Shown here: in pieces, positions 32,909 through 44,978 of the stretch | Layout of the letters: each line of letters starts with the position of its first letter | Position numbering within the stretch: the stretch's first letter is position 1 | Assembly: GCA_033439795.1 (NCBI GenBank) | Contig: JAUTDP010000004.1 | Span: 3,348,001 to 3,412,000, forward strand | Direction of reading: 5' to 3' | From: Sordaria brevicollis | Lineage: Eukaryota; Ascomycota; Sordariomycetes; Sordariales; Sordariaceae | Length of the DNA stretch: 64,000 bases | Notes under the pieces: generated by a model | Databases searched by the model: none | Seen by the model: the letters and a program-made list of their open reading frames with translations, nothing else | Told to the model about the DNA's origin: nothing | Translations under genes and position numbers: made by a program

Positions 32909-33620
32909 GGCTCTGGAGGACTGGATAACGGTGGAGTTGTGTTCCGGGATCAAAGCAGTTGTTTTGCCTAGTATCAGCTGTTGTCAGGCTAGGTCAGGGA
33001 GGCCAATTGACTGATACAGGCTTCTTGGAAGCTGTGGAAGAAGAAGAGTCTGGCTGTTGTTGACTCATTTTCGTGGATCCGAACCAAGCGAGCACAAGGG
33101 AAATCGGCAAGGCAGCGGGAATGCCATGGTTTAGAATGACAGCTTAGTTTCTACAGTGTGCCGTGTCCGCAGTGTGTGCTTTGTTCTCCCCAATGATGGC
33201 ATCCCGTGCTGTCAAAGTGCCCCGCGATAACGGACACCAGCGGGGCAGACATGCAGGGATTCAGCAACAGGGCGCCGCAGATCGCAACCGCAAATGGGCC
33301 TCAATGGGATGGCAGAAATGGCAGGCGGTCAGTTGCTTCCGCATCTTGGCATCTTAAAACAGCCCCGGCAGGCAATCTTTCCAGAGCACAGGAAGCGGGA
33401 GATCGGATGGTCAGTGCGTTCCGGCATTGGAGACGCGGCGCCAAAATTTCGGGACTCTGTTCGCCAGCAGTCCGGCCGCGATTACGGGGACTGGGACTTA
33501 TCACTCCGGGGGACTGACGGAGCACGAGATTGTTCACAACTTTCACAAGTAAGTTCCGGCCCCCGGAGATGACAACCAGTCCGCGTGCTTTTATGATTGA
33601 CACAATGTGAAACAAAAAGA
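32909..33620. promoter_or_regulatory. Divergent promoter region of trp-4 and mitochondrial uL10
   Basis: About 710 bp between head-to-head genes. It contains a perfect TGACTCA site listed separately. The uL10m frame is open to ATG 33597. No other gene is seen. Confidence 0.5.
33061..33067. promoter_or_regulatory. Candidate CPC-1/Gcn4 (general amino-acid control) element
   Basis: The sequence TGACTCA lies 153 bp upstream of the trp-4 start codon. This is the consensus bound by Neurospora CPC-1 and yeast Gcn4, which induce amino-acid biosynthetic genes on starvation. Occupancy here is inferred. Confidence 0.6.
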
Positions 33621-34667
33621 ATGTCCCTCAGACTAAGTCGCCCGGCCGTCCGTGGCCTGGGTTCTGCCATCCAGTCTTCCTCCAGAATCTCGTCCAGGTC
33701 GGCCGCCGCCCTGATCGTGCCCTCCACCTCCACATCCGCCTTCTCGACGGCCTCATCACAACGCGCCGTCGCCGCCGGCCACCTCAGGCTACCCGACGAC
33801 TATGTGCCGCCCACCCAGCCCCCGAGCGCTCGTCCCGTCGATACGCGCAAGTCGCAACTTCTGCGCACTTACACCTCGCTGCTCCGCTCGACCCCCCTGA
33901 TGCTCGTCTTCCAACACAACAACCTTACTGCTGTTGAGTGGGCTGCGATAAGGCGAGAGCTCACCCTTGCCTTGAGCAAGGTGCCCGTGACTGAGGGTTC
34001 TCCCAACATCACCTCCAAGATCAACCTCCAGGTTGTCCGCACGCGCATCTTCGACGTTGCGCTCAAGACCGTCGAGTTCTTCGACCCTTCTACAGTGGCA
34101 CCCACCACGGCCACAACAGCTACGGGCACCAAGGTCCCCGTTACATACAACCACGATCTGTCGAAGCACGCCTGGAAGGCTGTCAAGGAGGCTACGAAGA
34201 ACCCCGAGGCCCTTGAGAAGACCGTTTACGGCCAGCTCGCTCCTCTCCTCGTCGGACCTGTCGCCGTCCTCACCCTGCCCACCGTGTCGCCCGCGCATCT
34301 GGGTGCTGCCCTGAGCATTCTCGCCCCTAGCCCCCCGGCCTTCCCTGCGCCTACCAGGAAGAAGAACCCCGGTTATTATGATCTTACCTGCCAGTCTGCT
34401 CTGCAAAAGCTGTTGCTAGTTGGTGGCCGCATCGAGGGCAAGGCCTTCGACTACGAGGGTATCAAGTGGGTTGGTGGCATCGAGAACGGTATCGAGGGTC
34501 TGCGCGCCCAGCTCGTGCACATGTTGCAGAGCGCCGGCATGGGTCTCACCAGCGTTTTGGAGGGTGCTGGCAAGAGCCTCTGGCTTACCATGGAGAGCCG
34601 CAGGAGTGTCTTGGAGGAGGCGCAGAACCCCAAGAAGGAGGGCGAGGGCGAGGAGAAGAAGGAGTAG
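33621..34667 (+). CDS. mrpl11: Mitochondrial large-subunit ribosomal protein uL10m
   Basis: An intronless frame of 348 residues from ATG 33621 (an in-frame ATG at 33597 is possible). The first 50 or so residues are rich in Arg, Ser and Ala with almost no acidic residues, a typical mitochondrial presequence. The uL10 core follows ([32 protein letters not shown], then [20 protein letters not shown]), and the C-terminus is acidic and Lys-rich. uL10m anchors the L7/L12 stalk of the mitochondrial ribosome. Divergent from trp-4. Identity rests on overall pattern and presequence; I am fairly sure. Confidence 0.82.
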   Translation: MSLRLSRPAVRGLGSAIQSSSRISSRSAAALIVPSTSTSAFSTASSQRAVAAGHLRLPDDYVPPTQPPSARPVDTRKSQLLRTYTSLLRSTPLMLVFQHNNLTAVEWAAIRRELTLALSKVPVTEGSPNITSKINLQVVRTRIFDVALKTVEFFDPSTVAPTTATTATGTKVPVTYNHDLSKHAWKAVKEATKNPEALEKTVYGQLAPLLVGPVAVLTLPTVSPAHLGAALSILAPSPPAFPAPTRKKNPGYYDLTCQSALQKLLLVGGRIEGKAFDYEGIKWVGGIENGIEGLRAQLVHMLQSAGMGLTSVLEGAGKSLWLTMESRRSVLEEAQNPKKEGEGEEKKE

Positions 34668-35863
34668 AGATAATCAGCGTTGTGAAGTTGTTTGCGAACC
34701 AGTACTGGAGCTTGAATTACTCCACACACGCCAAAGGTCTGGGTGCTTTACATATCTCGGGCTTGCCGGACCTGGTGATGCGATGCTGGTACTACTTTGT
34801 GAAAGATCAGGTAGAAAGGATCTGTTGTACGATACAATGTAACAAAGACATATGTAAAAGCGCAATCATCGTCCTGTTGTTGCGATTCTGGCAGTTGGGC
34901 TGAAGAACTTCCATGAAACATCGACACTGGAGTTCTTAACAAGAGGACCTTGATGATCAAGTGAGGTCCAGCTAGGCTCGACCCCGCTAATGTTAAGGCC
35001 CGGTGTAAGAGAGGTGGTCCCTGCAGTCGTTCGCTACACCCCTGCTCTTGCTCCCTTGTCATTGCCGCCGTCTCTCTTCGTCCCCTCCCAATCGTTCTCA
35101 GAATCCAGACCATCAAGTGACCCGGACATTGCAACTTAAACCACTGGTTGGTATGGGTAGCTGCTGTCCAACACACAAACCCACGAAATTCACAAGATTC
35201 GACCGTTGGGAAATTCCGTACGACTACAATCCCGTGCTGACACACACAGAATTGCAGCGAACGGTGGCCGCATATAGCGCCTCGACATCTTGCATTTGCA
35301 TCTTTCACGATGATCATGATCTTGGCCGCTTCTCACTAAAAAGGCGTCGCCGAGCTACCGACTCCTTCCCCTCCCGAAAGCTTCCCGTTCGTCAAACCCC
35401 CATCACAAGCTATCTCCATCACATCTCCGTCCCCGCAGCCTTCAACTCCACCCAGCCTCTCATCAGCCCATCCTTCGAGATAGCGTTCGGACTTGGACAT
35501 CGTCTAGTTCCGTCTACGATTTCTTGCTCGGAGAGCTTATATACGTCTGCTTTTTACCCTCAACGGTAATCCGCATTATCTTGACACCAAATCAAAACCA
35601 ACTGCGGGCAGAGCACTAATCACTTGCAAAACCACGACGTCAAACGACCAGCCACCGGAACGAAGACACGATAACGAGTAACGAGACCACAACCCACGAC
35701 ACGATACGATACATACCTGACGTTCTAACGATACCACACGAACTTACGAACCGAGACGAGCATTCCAACACTCGCGCACACGAGACATCTCAACCTACCT
35801 GCCACACAACCTTATTCACGAGAAAGCTGAACAAAGCAGCGACAAAAACAAGCCATAAACACA
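34668..35863. other. Intergenic upstream of the DUF4870-like gene
   Basis: About 1.2 kb. Overlapping frames of 173 (+) and 189 (-) codons at 34.75-35.57 kb have no recognisable domain. The 35.58-35.86 kb part is rich in ACGA/ACCA repeats typical of a fungal 5' leader. Confidence 0.4.
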
Positions 35864-36687
35864 ATGGACTTCGCACCTTACCAAGCCGCACCACCCGAGC
35901 ATGGGCGCACCATCTCACCACCCGACTCCACCTCCTCCCCACGCACATCATGGGACTACGGCCGCCGTTCCTCCTACTCTCCCGGCAGCGGAAACAAATA
36001 CCAACAGCGACCGGCGCAGGTCTCGCCGCCACCACTGCTGCACCCGCAACCACATCGTGCTTGGTCGGGCGAGGGCATCAGCAGGTACCAAAGTCCGGGT
36101 GCTACTCCCGGCGCCGCTAATGGCGGCAGTGGTAGTGGTATGGGGTTTAGCAATGGAGGCGGCGGTGGTGGAACAGGAGGAGGCATGGGTGACTATTTCA
36201 ACGCGCTGGGCGCTCGGGAAGGGATGGTGTCCGAGTTTGATACGAGCTTGGGGCTGAGGCTGGATTATGAGGCGTGTCTGGCGTATTTGGCGGTGCCGCC
36301 GCTGGGAGCGATCTTGCTGTTGATTTTGGAGCGGAAGAGTGATTACGTTAGGTGAGTGATGGACCGTCTTCCATCTGTCGGTGTTGAAGCAGAGCAGAAC
36401 AGCTAACGGATGTAGGTTCCACGCATGGCAGTCCAGTCTGCTCTTTACAGCGTTGTTTGTGCTTCATTTGTTGATTTCCTGGTCGAGTTTCCTTAGCTGG
36501 GTGTTGTTTCTGGCGGATTTGGTGTTGGTAGGGTGGCTGGTTGTTAATGCTTATAGGGACGCCGACACGTTAGACAGGTATGCCCCCGTTATCTCCGCAA
36601 CCAAGTGACCACAAGCTGACTTGTTGTTCCAGATACGAAGTACCGATTTTCGGGCCGATAGCAAGCGGGATATTGGACGACGAGTAG
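35864..36687 (+). CDS. DUF4870/UPF0132-like integral membrane protein
   Basis: Exons 35864-36351, 36416-36577 and 36633-36687 give 234 residues. The first 125 residues are Pro/Ser/Gly-rich and probably disordered, with a polyglycine run. A compact membrane domain follows: a first helix with YLAVPPLGAILLLILERKS, then RFHAWQSSLLFTALFVLHLL and a third hydrophobic stretch, and a short tail ending FGPIASGILDDE. The FHAWQSS segment after a first helix is typical of the DUF4870/UPF0132 family, whose function is not established. All three junctions keep frame and use GTGAGT/GTATGC donors. No signal peptide. Confidence 0.8.
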
Positions 36688-37016
36688 GCTATAACGATGA
36701 TGATGATTGGCGTTAAGGAGATCGGAAATCTTCCCGCGTTGTGGTTGTCCTGAGAGGGCTTGATATTTGGTACTGGACGAGAGGCGTCTATGCGGCCTAT
36801 TCGTTCTCTAATGTAATGCGCTGGTGCATTGTTAGTCCGATAATGGCGGTCTGGAAGTAATGGGATGGATGTGAGCTGCTGTTCATCATGGAGAGTCTCA
36901 TATTCTCATGTGCCATCAACTTATTGAGGTTCTTGAAGCGTGAAATTGGATGAAGCATCGGTGAACTAGTGTTCGGAGAGGGACCATACGGCCCCTCCCC
37001 TTCCCTTGGCTAAACA

Positions 37017-37052
37017 GGCTGCGTGCTCCTATCTGGCTGCGTGCTCCTATCT
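37017..37052. repeat. 18-bp tandem duplication
   Basis: Two identical adjacent copies of an 18-bp unit beginning GGCTGCGTGCTCC. Function unknown; probably replication slippage. Confidence 0.9.
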
Positions 37053-37068
37053 GGAACGTCTGCGTAGG

Positions 37069-37167
37069 AGCACTAACAAAAGGTGCAGAGTTTTTGGCTA
37101 GGCCTAACAATTTTTTTGCGGATGAAAAGTGCAGTTTTCGTCCGTGCGATAACAGTCTGTTAGTGCT
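37069..37167. repeat. Possible miniature inverted-repeat element
   Basis: AGCACTAACA at 37069-37078 is the exact reverse complement of TGTTAGTGCT at 37158-37167, enclosing about 80 AT-rich bases. A further AACACTAACG occurs just downstream near 37,200. It may be a MITE remnant or a coincidental palindrome. Confidence 0.3.
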
Positions 37168-37681
37168 TACGTGGTCCAGTATGGGGCCTCCCTGCAAAAA
37201 CACTAACGTTCTTAACCGCACTTTTTAGCGTGCTAGGAGCTATTAGTAAAGTAGAGAAGTGAAACCGTGAACCTGGATGGCCGATGCCGCGTGGTTAGTC
37301 AGCTGTGGCTGGTTCACTCTGGGGTCAGAGTGGGGCCTTGAGCTGAAGTACTGTGGGGCGTTAGGTACCCGGTCGTTACGTCGCGCTTTTGCCTGCAGCC
37401 CAGCTCCTGGTCAACCACAGCACTCGAAGCTCTGTGCCCGCCGCAAGTCGACCACGCAACTGCCACCACCATCCACGCCCTGCAACTGCAATCACGACCG
37501 ACGGTCTTCCCACAACAACCACCAACGCAAACCCTCGGGATTCTCCATCACCAACCCCTACTACTCCGTGTCGCCTTTCTATCCTTAGTGAAGGATACGC
37601 ACAGGACATCAAAAGACCGTACCTCGCACCCTTGCGACTTTCCTTACCGATACCCCACATTCGCAATCGCTTGCGTCAACC

Positions 37682-39297
37682 ATGTCGACCCTTGAGGAAC
37701 TCGACGACCTCGATCGCCGTGAGCGCGAGGACAAGAAGAAGGATCAGGACAAGGACAAGAAGAACAAGAAGGAGGGAGATGGCGATGCCGAGATGAAGGA
37801 TGCCGAGCCCGAGGCCGAAGAAGATGACATTCTTGATGAGGAGATCCTGAGTCTGAGCACAGAGGACATCCTGATGCGGAAGCGCCTCCTCGAAAACGAT
37901 GCCAGAATCATGAAGAGCGAATACCAGCGGTTATCACACGAGCGGGCGACTATGAAGGACAGGATCAAGGAGAACCAAGAAAAGATCGCCAACAACCGGT
38001 AAACATCCCCCTCCCGTCTCCTCTCACTCGGGGCTCGTGGATGCCCTGGGCGCCGGCAGCCGCCACACTTTCTCTTCTGATGCTGACCTTCATCAGACAA
38101 CTCCCATACCTCGTAGGAAACGTTGTCGAACTTTTGGACCTTGACCCGACCGCCGAGTCCTCCGAGGAGGGCGCCAACATTGACTTGGACGCCACGCGCG
38201 TGGGCAAATCCGCAGTTATCAAGACATCAACCAGACAGACCATCTTCCTGCCTCTGATTGGCTTGGTCGACCCCGAGAAGTTGAAGCCCGGCGATCTCAT
38301 CGGTGTTAACAAGGATTCGTACCTTATTCTGGATACGTTGCCCGCCGAATATGATAGCCGAGTCAAGGCTATGGAGGTGGACGAGAAGCCTCAGGAGAAG
38401 TACACAGATGTCGGTGGTCTCGACAAGCAGATCGACGAACTTGTCGAGGCTATTGTGTGGCCGATGAAGGAGGCCGAGCGGTTCAAGAAGATTGGTATCA
38501 AGGCGCCCAAGGGTATGTTACACCGAGAAAGAGCGGGAACTCGCCACTTTGGTATTGGTGCTAACTTCCAGAATAGGCGCTTTGATGTACGGACCTCCCG
38601 GAACAGGCAAGACTCTTCTCGCCAGAGCTTGCGCCGCTCAGACAGATGCCACATTCCTCAAGCTTGCTGGTCCTCAGCTAGTGCAGATGTTCATTGGTGA
38701 CGGTGCCAAGCTCGTAAGAGACTGCTTCGCCCTTGCGAAGGAGAAGGCCCCATCAATTATCTTTATTGACGAGTTGGATGCCGTTGGTACCAAGCGTTTC
38801 GACAGCGAGAAGTCTGGTGATCGTGAAGTGCAGCGAACCATGTTGGAGCTTCTCAACCAGCTCGACGGTTTCGCCTCTGACGACCGCATCAAGGTTCTCG
38901 CCGCGACGAACCGTATCGATGTCCTCGATCCCGCTTTGCTCCGTTCCGGCCGTCTCGATCGCAAGATCGAGTTCCCTCTCCCGAATGAGGAGGCCCGCGC
39001 ACAGATTCTCAAGATCCACTCTCGTAAGATGAAGGTCGACCCCGGTGTCAACTGGGGCGAGTTGGCGCGCTCCACGGACGAGTTTGGTGGTGCCATGCTG
39101 AAGGCTGTGTGTGTCGAGGCCGGCATGATTGCCCTCCGTATGGGCAAGAATAAGATCGGACACGAACACTACGTTGACGCTATCTCTGAGGTGCAAGCCA
39201 AGAAGAAGGAGGTGAGTGATCGATTTCCTAGAAACCTATCTCTGTCATATGTAGTGTTTACTAACCTCGCATCTAGACTGTCAACTTCTATGCTTAA
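37682..39297 (+). CDS. rpt5: 26S proteasome regulatory ATPase RPT5
   Basis: Exons 37682-37998, 38097-38512, 38577-39211 and 39277-39297 encode 462 residues. An acidic/basic N-terminus and coiled coil ([20 protein letters not shown]) lead into the OB domain. The AAA+ module has [11 protein letters not shown], Walker A GPPGTGKT, Walker [10 protein letters not shown], the second region of homology [20 protein letters not shown], and a C-terminal helical lid. The last exon codes only TVNFYA, supplying the HbYX tail (FYA) that docks into the 20S alpha ring and helps open its gate. RPT5 is one of six ATPases in the 19S base. If the final intron is retained, translation runs to 39430 with an unrelated tail. 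Identity is certain. Confidence 0.97.
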
Positions 39298-42118
39298 TCT
39301 TATTGCGATTTTTTACCGTACTCTGAAAGCGATGACCGACCTGATGCGAATGACACAAAGGTCATGGACGGTTCATAGAGATTGGCATGCAATAGAGCTA
39401 GCGTTGGGTTGGACTTGTCTTGTATCTTAATGAAGCGTTTTAACTTTGACGACTTGCCATGCCATCCGAACACTCCTTGAGTCAAAAGGCTATTACCTGC
39501 TGATATACCCTGCTTTACTGCCACCCCTGTCTTTCTTATCTCTCATAGACTCTCAGTGCGTACTAGTGCCCTTCTTTCATGTTGCCTTCAACCTGCTCGG
39601 GTATCTCAATTCTTAGGGCTATACCTGCGCTTCGCTTATCCGTACTTACCTCTACAGTCGACTCTACAGGTTCTCGGACTAAGTTTATTGGCACACAAAG
39701 TCTCGGTCGATCTGGAACATCTTCATCCATCTAATTTTGACTTGGTAAAGTAGTTTGCCCACTTCCACCGATCAAGATTTCAAATATCTTCCACCATTCA
39801 TCCCTCCATGCTTCTCCCACAATGTCCATCTACAGTCTCTGCTCATATCAAGTGTTCCAAACCACAGACCACTATAGCCCTACCTACTTGAGAACAGCCA
39901 TACCGGATTCATGATTCAAGTGTCTAGCCCCATTTTGGGTCGGATCAGAAAGTTACAACACTGAAAAGAGGTCAATCATGGATATTGAGCCACTTTTTTC
40001 AAATGTGTTATCCGGGTTGAACCTGTTCTACTTACCAATAATCAACATCGTAAAATTATCAACGTTGTCAATATCCTTCACATCCAAAGCCCTATGACCA
40101 AACAGCCACTCTGCATCTTACTTCCTCCCACTATCAGGCACATGGATGATTGAATGCTTGAAACGGATCCTTGTCATATCCAGGGCGAGGAGTCGTCTGA
40201 AAGAAACCCTCGGAACGTCACATGCATTAGCGACTAGCTTCCCACACGACTATACCTTTTAACATATGGAGAGCCACATATCACGAATTATAACCTTTGG
40301 AGACAAGGATCTTTGCACCCCATGGAGCCCATTGTGATAATGTTTCTTCTTGAACTCACTCCGCCCACTTCTGATGCTTTTATTCAATGAGTTCTTCTGG
40401 TCGCTTCCAAGGATTGAACTGTTTTTGTACAGCATGTTCTTGGGCTTGTGGACTATAAGGGTTGGGGTATCATCAATGTTTCAAGAAGCCTCTTGGAGTA
40501 CGGTTGACGTTTGTAAAAAAAAAGACCATCGTGAAGGATGTTAATCCAGTCATGGTTAAACACTCTGCTTGATGAACTTTGCAAGTTCGATCTGAAATTA
40601 TTCCCTCACATTGATTGTTCCATGCAAGTACCCCTGATTATCATTCTAAGTGCTGACATCTGTTCTAGCACCTGACAGTCCCCTACGTACATGGTGCCTC
40701 TGAATCACAGGGCGTGGCAGCGTCTTCGAGGTACATCGCATGACTTCTCGGATAACCCTGGATCTATGAGAGCTTCAAAGGGGATGCGGTTTGTTTGCGC
40801 TGATTGGATGGAAACCCCCGTTTTCCAGAAACTCCTGACTTTAAGATACCAAATTTCCAGATGTATGGTACTTGGTTTGTCAGTCAATCGGTGACGATTT
40901 ATTGCATTTTCAATGATCGCGATTTTTATGAATTTGATCCAGAGACCAGAGTTCGTGTCAGAGTTGTAAATGAAAAAGGTTATTGGGAAACTTGCGGCAT
41001 CATACCCCAGGAAAGGCACCGTTCTGCGGTCCGCTATTCTGAGAGGACAAAGCTTCATATGGGACAAGAAACAATAGCTGTCTTGTCAAACTTGTCATCG
41101 TCCTGTCGCTGAAAGTCTGGATCGTGATAGCTTCTTTGACATGTCTCTTCTTCTTGTCAGGGTTAGGGGAATACAAGGAGCCTTTGATCATTGAGCTTAT
41201 CGCTTTAGCGTGACTTGGCGCCAACGGTCTGGGCTCAACACCAGATTGTCTTAGGACGCCAATATGACGTCATTGTTTTTACACTGTAAGATGCTGGACA
41301 TTCTTTTGTGGCCTGTGACACGATGATGTGACGCGCAATGAAAGAGCAAACGATGATGCTCGCCTTCCGTTGGTCAAAGGCAGAAAAGAGATGAGAGACC
41401 TCACAGGAGACCAATGGAAAAGACGGGAGCGAGCTTCGACTGACAGCAATCCGCGCGGGAGTCCAGGCGGCGACTCTGCCAATTACGTCACTGTATCGGA
41501 GCTTCCCCTCCATCTCACTCGTCCACCTTGCCTTCGCAGAGCATGGCAGCCAGGAAAGAGACGATAGATTGCGCCTGCCAGTTGTAGATCAAACGGGGCT
41601 GTACAAGCAAATTTGAAACCGGTGGCGCGAAATGAGTGCCTATCACTTTTGTTTTCTGTAGACATGCTTGTGCTCCTGCCAAAAAGGTGACACTGGACAG
41701 CTGCCACACGGTGGTGCCAGTTGTGGCTCGTTTGTTGTGTTTCGTGAAAGAAGCAGGACGCGTTGTGCTGGTTGCGCTGCCTGGCACCAGTTTTGGGCAG
41801 GAGTGACGTCCATGACCGCCCCTCCTCGTTTTCACCTGAGCTTGAGATCTTCCAGTCCCTTGGTTTGACCCAACACTGCTGCCGCTTCCTTTGTCTTCTG
41901 GAATCCAGGACCACAAACTGACATCAAAACAACTTCTCTGCCGATTTAACCTTTTCCTCCGTTCACTTCATCTTCTGCTTTTCTCCAGCAGAACACCAAC
42001 TTTTGATACCCTACGCACATACACACACCATTTGCGTGCATAATCTTGGAGCGACTCACCGCACCTCTTTACGTTGCGCACCCCGACCATAGCAACGCAC
42101 GTCTAGCCTTAATCCGCG
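39298..42118. other. Large intergenic region between RPT5 and the Ish1-like gene
   Basis: 2.8 kb with no convincing gene. Frames of 100-140 codons occur on both strands (for example 40804-41112 and 41483-41916) but they overlap one another and show no motif. The last few hundred bp should be the promoter and leader of the Ish1-repeat gene. A noncoding RNA cannot be excluded. Confidence 0.4.
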
Positions 42119-44039
42119 ATGAGGATCGCAAAGACTTTCCTCTCCTTGGCCCTTGTGGCCGATGCTGTCTACGGCAGCTCGTGGTTCTCCAATGCTGGTG
42201 CGTCATCTCGACTTTTTTCCAGCTATTTTGACGCATGCTAACTAGCTCCTCCTTCACAGCTTACAACAAGTGGCACGAGACTGAGCTCGAGAGATGGCTT
42301 TCCGACCACGACGTCCCCTATCCTACACCCGCTGACCGCAAGGAGCTCGAGAAGCTCGTCCAGTCCAACTGGGATAATCAAGTGGTCGCTCCCTACAAGG
42401 AGTGGGATACTGCCAAGCTCACCGACTACCTGAAGCAGAAGGGTATCGAGACCAAGGATTCGGCTGGTGCCACCAAGGACTCCCTCATCAATCAAGTTCA
42501 AGGTGTCTGGTATGAGTCTGAGGACAAGGCCCACAACTCCTGGCTCAACGTGAAGGACTGGATTCTGGACTCTTGGACCGAGAGCCAGCTCAAGGCCTTC
42601 TGCGACCGTCATGGTATTCCTGGTAAGCTTCATTCACTTGTCCAACGCATTTCAAAAATCATAATGCTGACCATATAACAGTCCCCCAGCCTCGCAAGCG
42701 TGATACCCTCCTCGAGAAGGCCCGTTTGAGCTATGAGACCATCGCTCAGAAGGCTGGCGAGACTGCTGCCTACCCTGGTAACTGGCTGTACGAGACCTGG
42801 TCCGAGTCTGACTTGAAGGAGTGGCTTGATACCCATGGAATCCCTGCTCCCCAGCCCACTACCGTAAGTTGATATGCTGAAGTGTACAAATGACGATCAC
42901 ATGCTGACCATCACCGCAGAGAGACAAGCTTATCGCTACTGTTCGCCGCAACTCCCGCCTTGCCTACCTGCGCATGCAGGAGCAGCAGGCCAGTGCCACC
43001 GCCAGCGCCCAGGCTGCTTATGCTACTCTTACCGACAAGCTTATCGACGCCTGGAGCGAGTCTCAGCTCAAGGACTTCTGCGACAGGAACGGCATTCCCG
43101 TCCCTCAGGGCACCAAGCTTAACCAGATCCGCGCCCTTGTCCGCAAGCACCGCGCCGATGTCCTCGGTGATACCCTCTCTGCTACTGCTGCTTCCGCCTA
43201 TGGCGCTGCTACCTCTAACATCGGTTCCAACTACGCCAAGGCTACTGATGCCACTTCCCAGGCTGCTGCTGATGCTTTTGACAAGGCCATCAACGCCTGG
43301 TCTGAGACTCGTCTCAAGGCCTATCTCGATGCTCGTGGTGTCCCCGTCCCCCAGGCTTCCAAGACTGATGAGCTCCGCGCTCTTGTCCGCAAGCATGCCC
43401 ACAAGGCTGCTTCTGGTTACACTGCCTGGACCTTTGACGACTGGACCTACGACAACTTGAAGGATTACGTTCTTGCCAACGGTGATGCCGCGGCTAAGAA
43501 GGTTGCCAACCAGGCTGGCGTTACTCGCGACCAGCTTCTCCAGGCTGCCCAGTCTGGTTATGCTTCTGCTTCCGCTGCCGGTGGTTCCTCTTATGCCTCC
43601 GTCACCAGCTACCTTGCTAAGGCTACCGACTCTGCCAAGGCTCAGACCTTTGAGACCTGGAGTGACAGCGAGCTCAAGGCTTACCTTGATAGCTATGGCA
43701 TTGTAAGTTTCTTTCGACTTCGGCTTTTACAGAATTTGATTAACTAACATCTTCGACCAGCCTGTTCCCCAGGGTTCCACTATCAACGAGCTCCGCGCCC
43801 TGGCCCGCCGTCAATGGACCTACTTCAAGTACGGAACCTCGACCCCGACCGAGACCGTCTTTGCTAAGATCGGAGAGCACGCGAAGGCCGGCTGGGACTG
43901 GGTCTTGGGCCAGCTCCACATTGGTGCCGATGCCGCCGAGAAGCAGGCCATCAAGGCCGGCGACAAGGTCAAGGAGGGCGCTGATGCTTACCAGAAGCAG
44001 GCTGAGAAGGCTGGCGAGAAGGTCAAGCAGGAGCTCTAA
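42119..44039 (+). CDS. Ish1/Msc1-like repeat protein with signal peptide
   Basis: Exons 42119-42197, 42260-42622, 42682-42863, 42920-43702 and 43761-44039 encode 561 residues. A cleavable-type signal peptide (MRIAKTFLSLALVADAVYGS) is followed by at least six Ish1 repeats. Each has a W-[ST]-[ED]-[ST]-x-L-K core and a GIP[VA]PQ turn, for example WTESQLKAFCDRHGIPVPQP, WSESDLKEWLDTHGIP and WSDSELKAYLDSYGIP. The C-terminus is a charged amphipathic helix rich in Ala, Lys and Glu. S. pombe Ish1 is a stress-induced nuclear-envelope protein, and budding yeast Msc1 is an ER/nuclear-envelope homologue, so an ER-derived membrane location is likely. Late exons use few codons (GCC/GCT, AAG), suggesting high expression. 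Confidence 0.92.
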
Positions 44040-44310
44040 AGTTCATCGCACCGATCTTGATACCCCTTCTCTCCTGCAATGAGAGATACCCTATTACTTT
44101 TGCCAAATGGCACAGGTACACTTACGACTTGTATGATGAAGTGATGAGACCTTTCACCTTTTAATTTGGAGGACGGAAAAGAAATGACCGGGATGGAGAA
44201 TTGATGGGTTGGCTGTAATGCAAGCTAGCATTGGTCATTGAAGGATGGATTGATAATGAAGGGACAAAGGATCATAGGTTCAAGGTAGTCCTGGAGTTTG
44301 TCATTATTTT

Positions 44311-44412
44311 AATATCAGTTCCCCGTGACTATTTAAGCATACGTTGTTTGAAGGATACATCTAATATCAGTTCCCATGACTATTTAAGCATACGTTGTTT
44401 GGAGGATACATC
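44311..44412. repeat. Tandem duplication of a roughly 51-bp unit
   Basis: Two adjacent near-identical copies (44311-44362 and 44363-44412), each beginning AATATCAGTTCCC and ending GGATACATC. They differ by a two-base indel and one substitution. Probably a recent local duplication in the 3' flank of the Ish1-like gene. Confidence 0.9.
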
Positions 44413-44930
44413 AAGCCTTTCGAACTGTTGACACTTGTGAGAAATGATACTACATACTTGTCGTATGGGCGCACAATCGTACCCATTATAACGTGATGGC
44501 GTAATGCTACAGTCTTTTATACCGTTGGGGCTGCCCGGTCTTCTTGTACTTCCCCTCGTTCTAAGAAGAATTGTCCTGATGAAACCCTCGGCTGTTGAGG
44601 ACGGCTCAATCATAGACTGGAACGGTGCTGAGCCTCCAATTGAAGTAGGTTGCGGAGCTCTAGGTCTAGTGTTGCCAAGATGAACAGACAAGCAGCTTTG
44701 TTTCCAAGTCCATTTGCTTGATGGAGAAATTTCATCACCACCTTCCTAACAGTCGGCCTTTATACGGGAAGTAAGATACACACAGATAATATTCTTTTCT
44801 TCCATATTTCCCTCTATCCACGCTCCTTGCCTATTCTTCCCCTGAAAACCGCCGTCTGCTGCTACATCGCCATATGCATGGAACTTTCTCGGATGGCAGG
44901 ACCCGGGCATGCAGAAGTTCTTTGCTTAAG

Positions 44931-44978
44931 GTCCCGGTCCCGTTCCCGCTCCCGCTCCCATTCCCGTTTCCCATCCCG
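44931..44978. repeat. TCCCGN hexamer-type simple repeat
   Basis: About eight imperfect copies of TCCCG(N), followed at 44,986-45,017 by repeats of GGAGGTCGA. Low-complexity DNA with no assigned role. Confidence 0.8.

Larger units (their letters stand above)
36688..37681. other. Intergenic upstream of RPT5 with small repeats
   Basis: About 1.0 kb containing a perfect 18-bp tandem duplication (37017-37052) and a possible small inverted-repeat element near 37.07-37.17 kb. The last 300 bp is C-rich and probably the RPT5 promoter/leader. No gene is seen. Confidence 0.45.

Noticed and set aside
34748..35569. Frames of 189 (-) and 173 (+) codons upstream of the DUF4870-like gene
   Set aside because: Mutually overlapping, no motif, and the region looks like leader sequence.
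37682..39297. Possible CRISPR, tRNA or rRNA genes anywhere in the window
   Set aside because: No spaced direct-repeat array, cloverleaf-like box A/B pair or rRNA core was recognised by eye; a covariance-model scan would be decisive for tRNAs.
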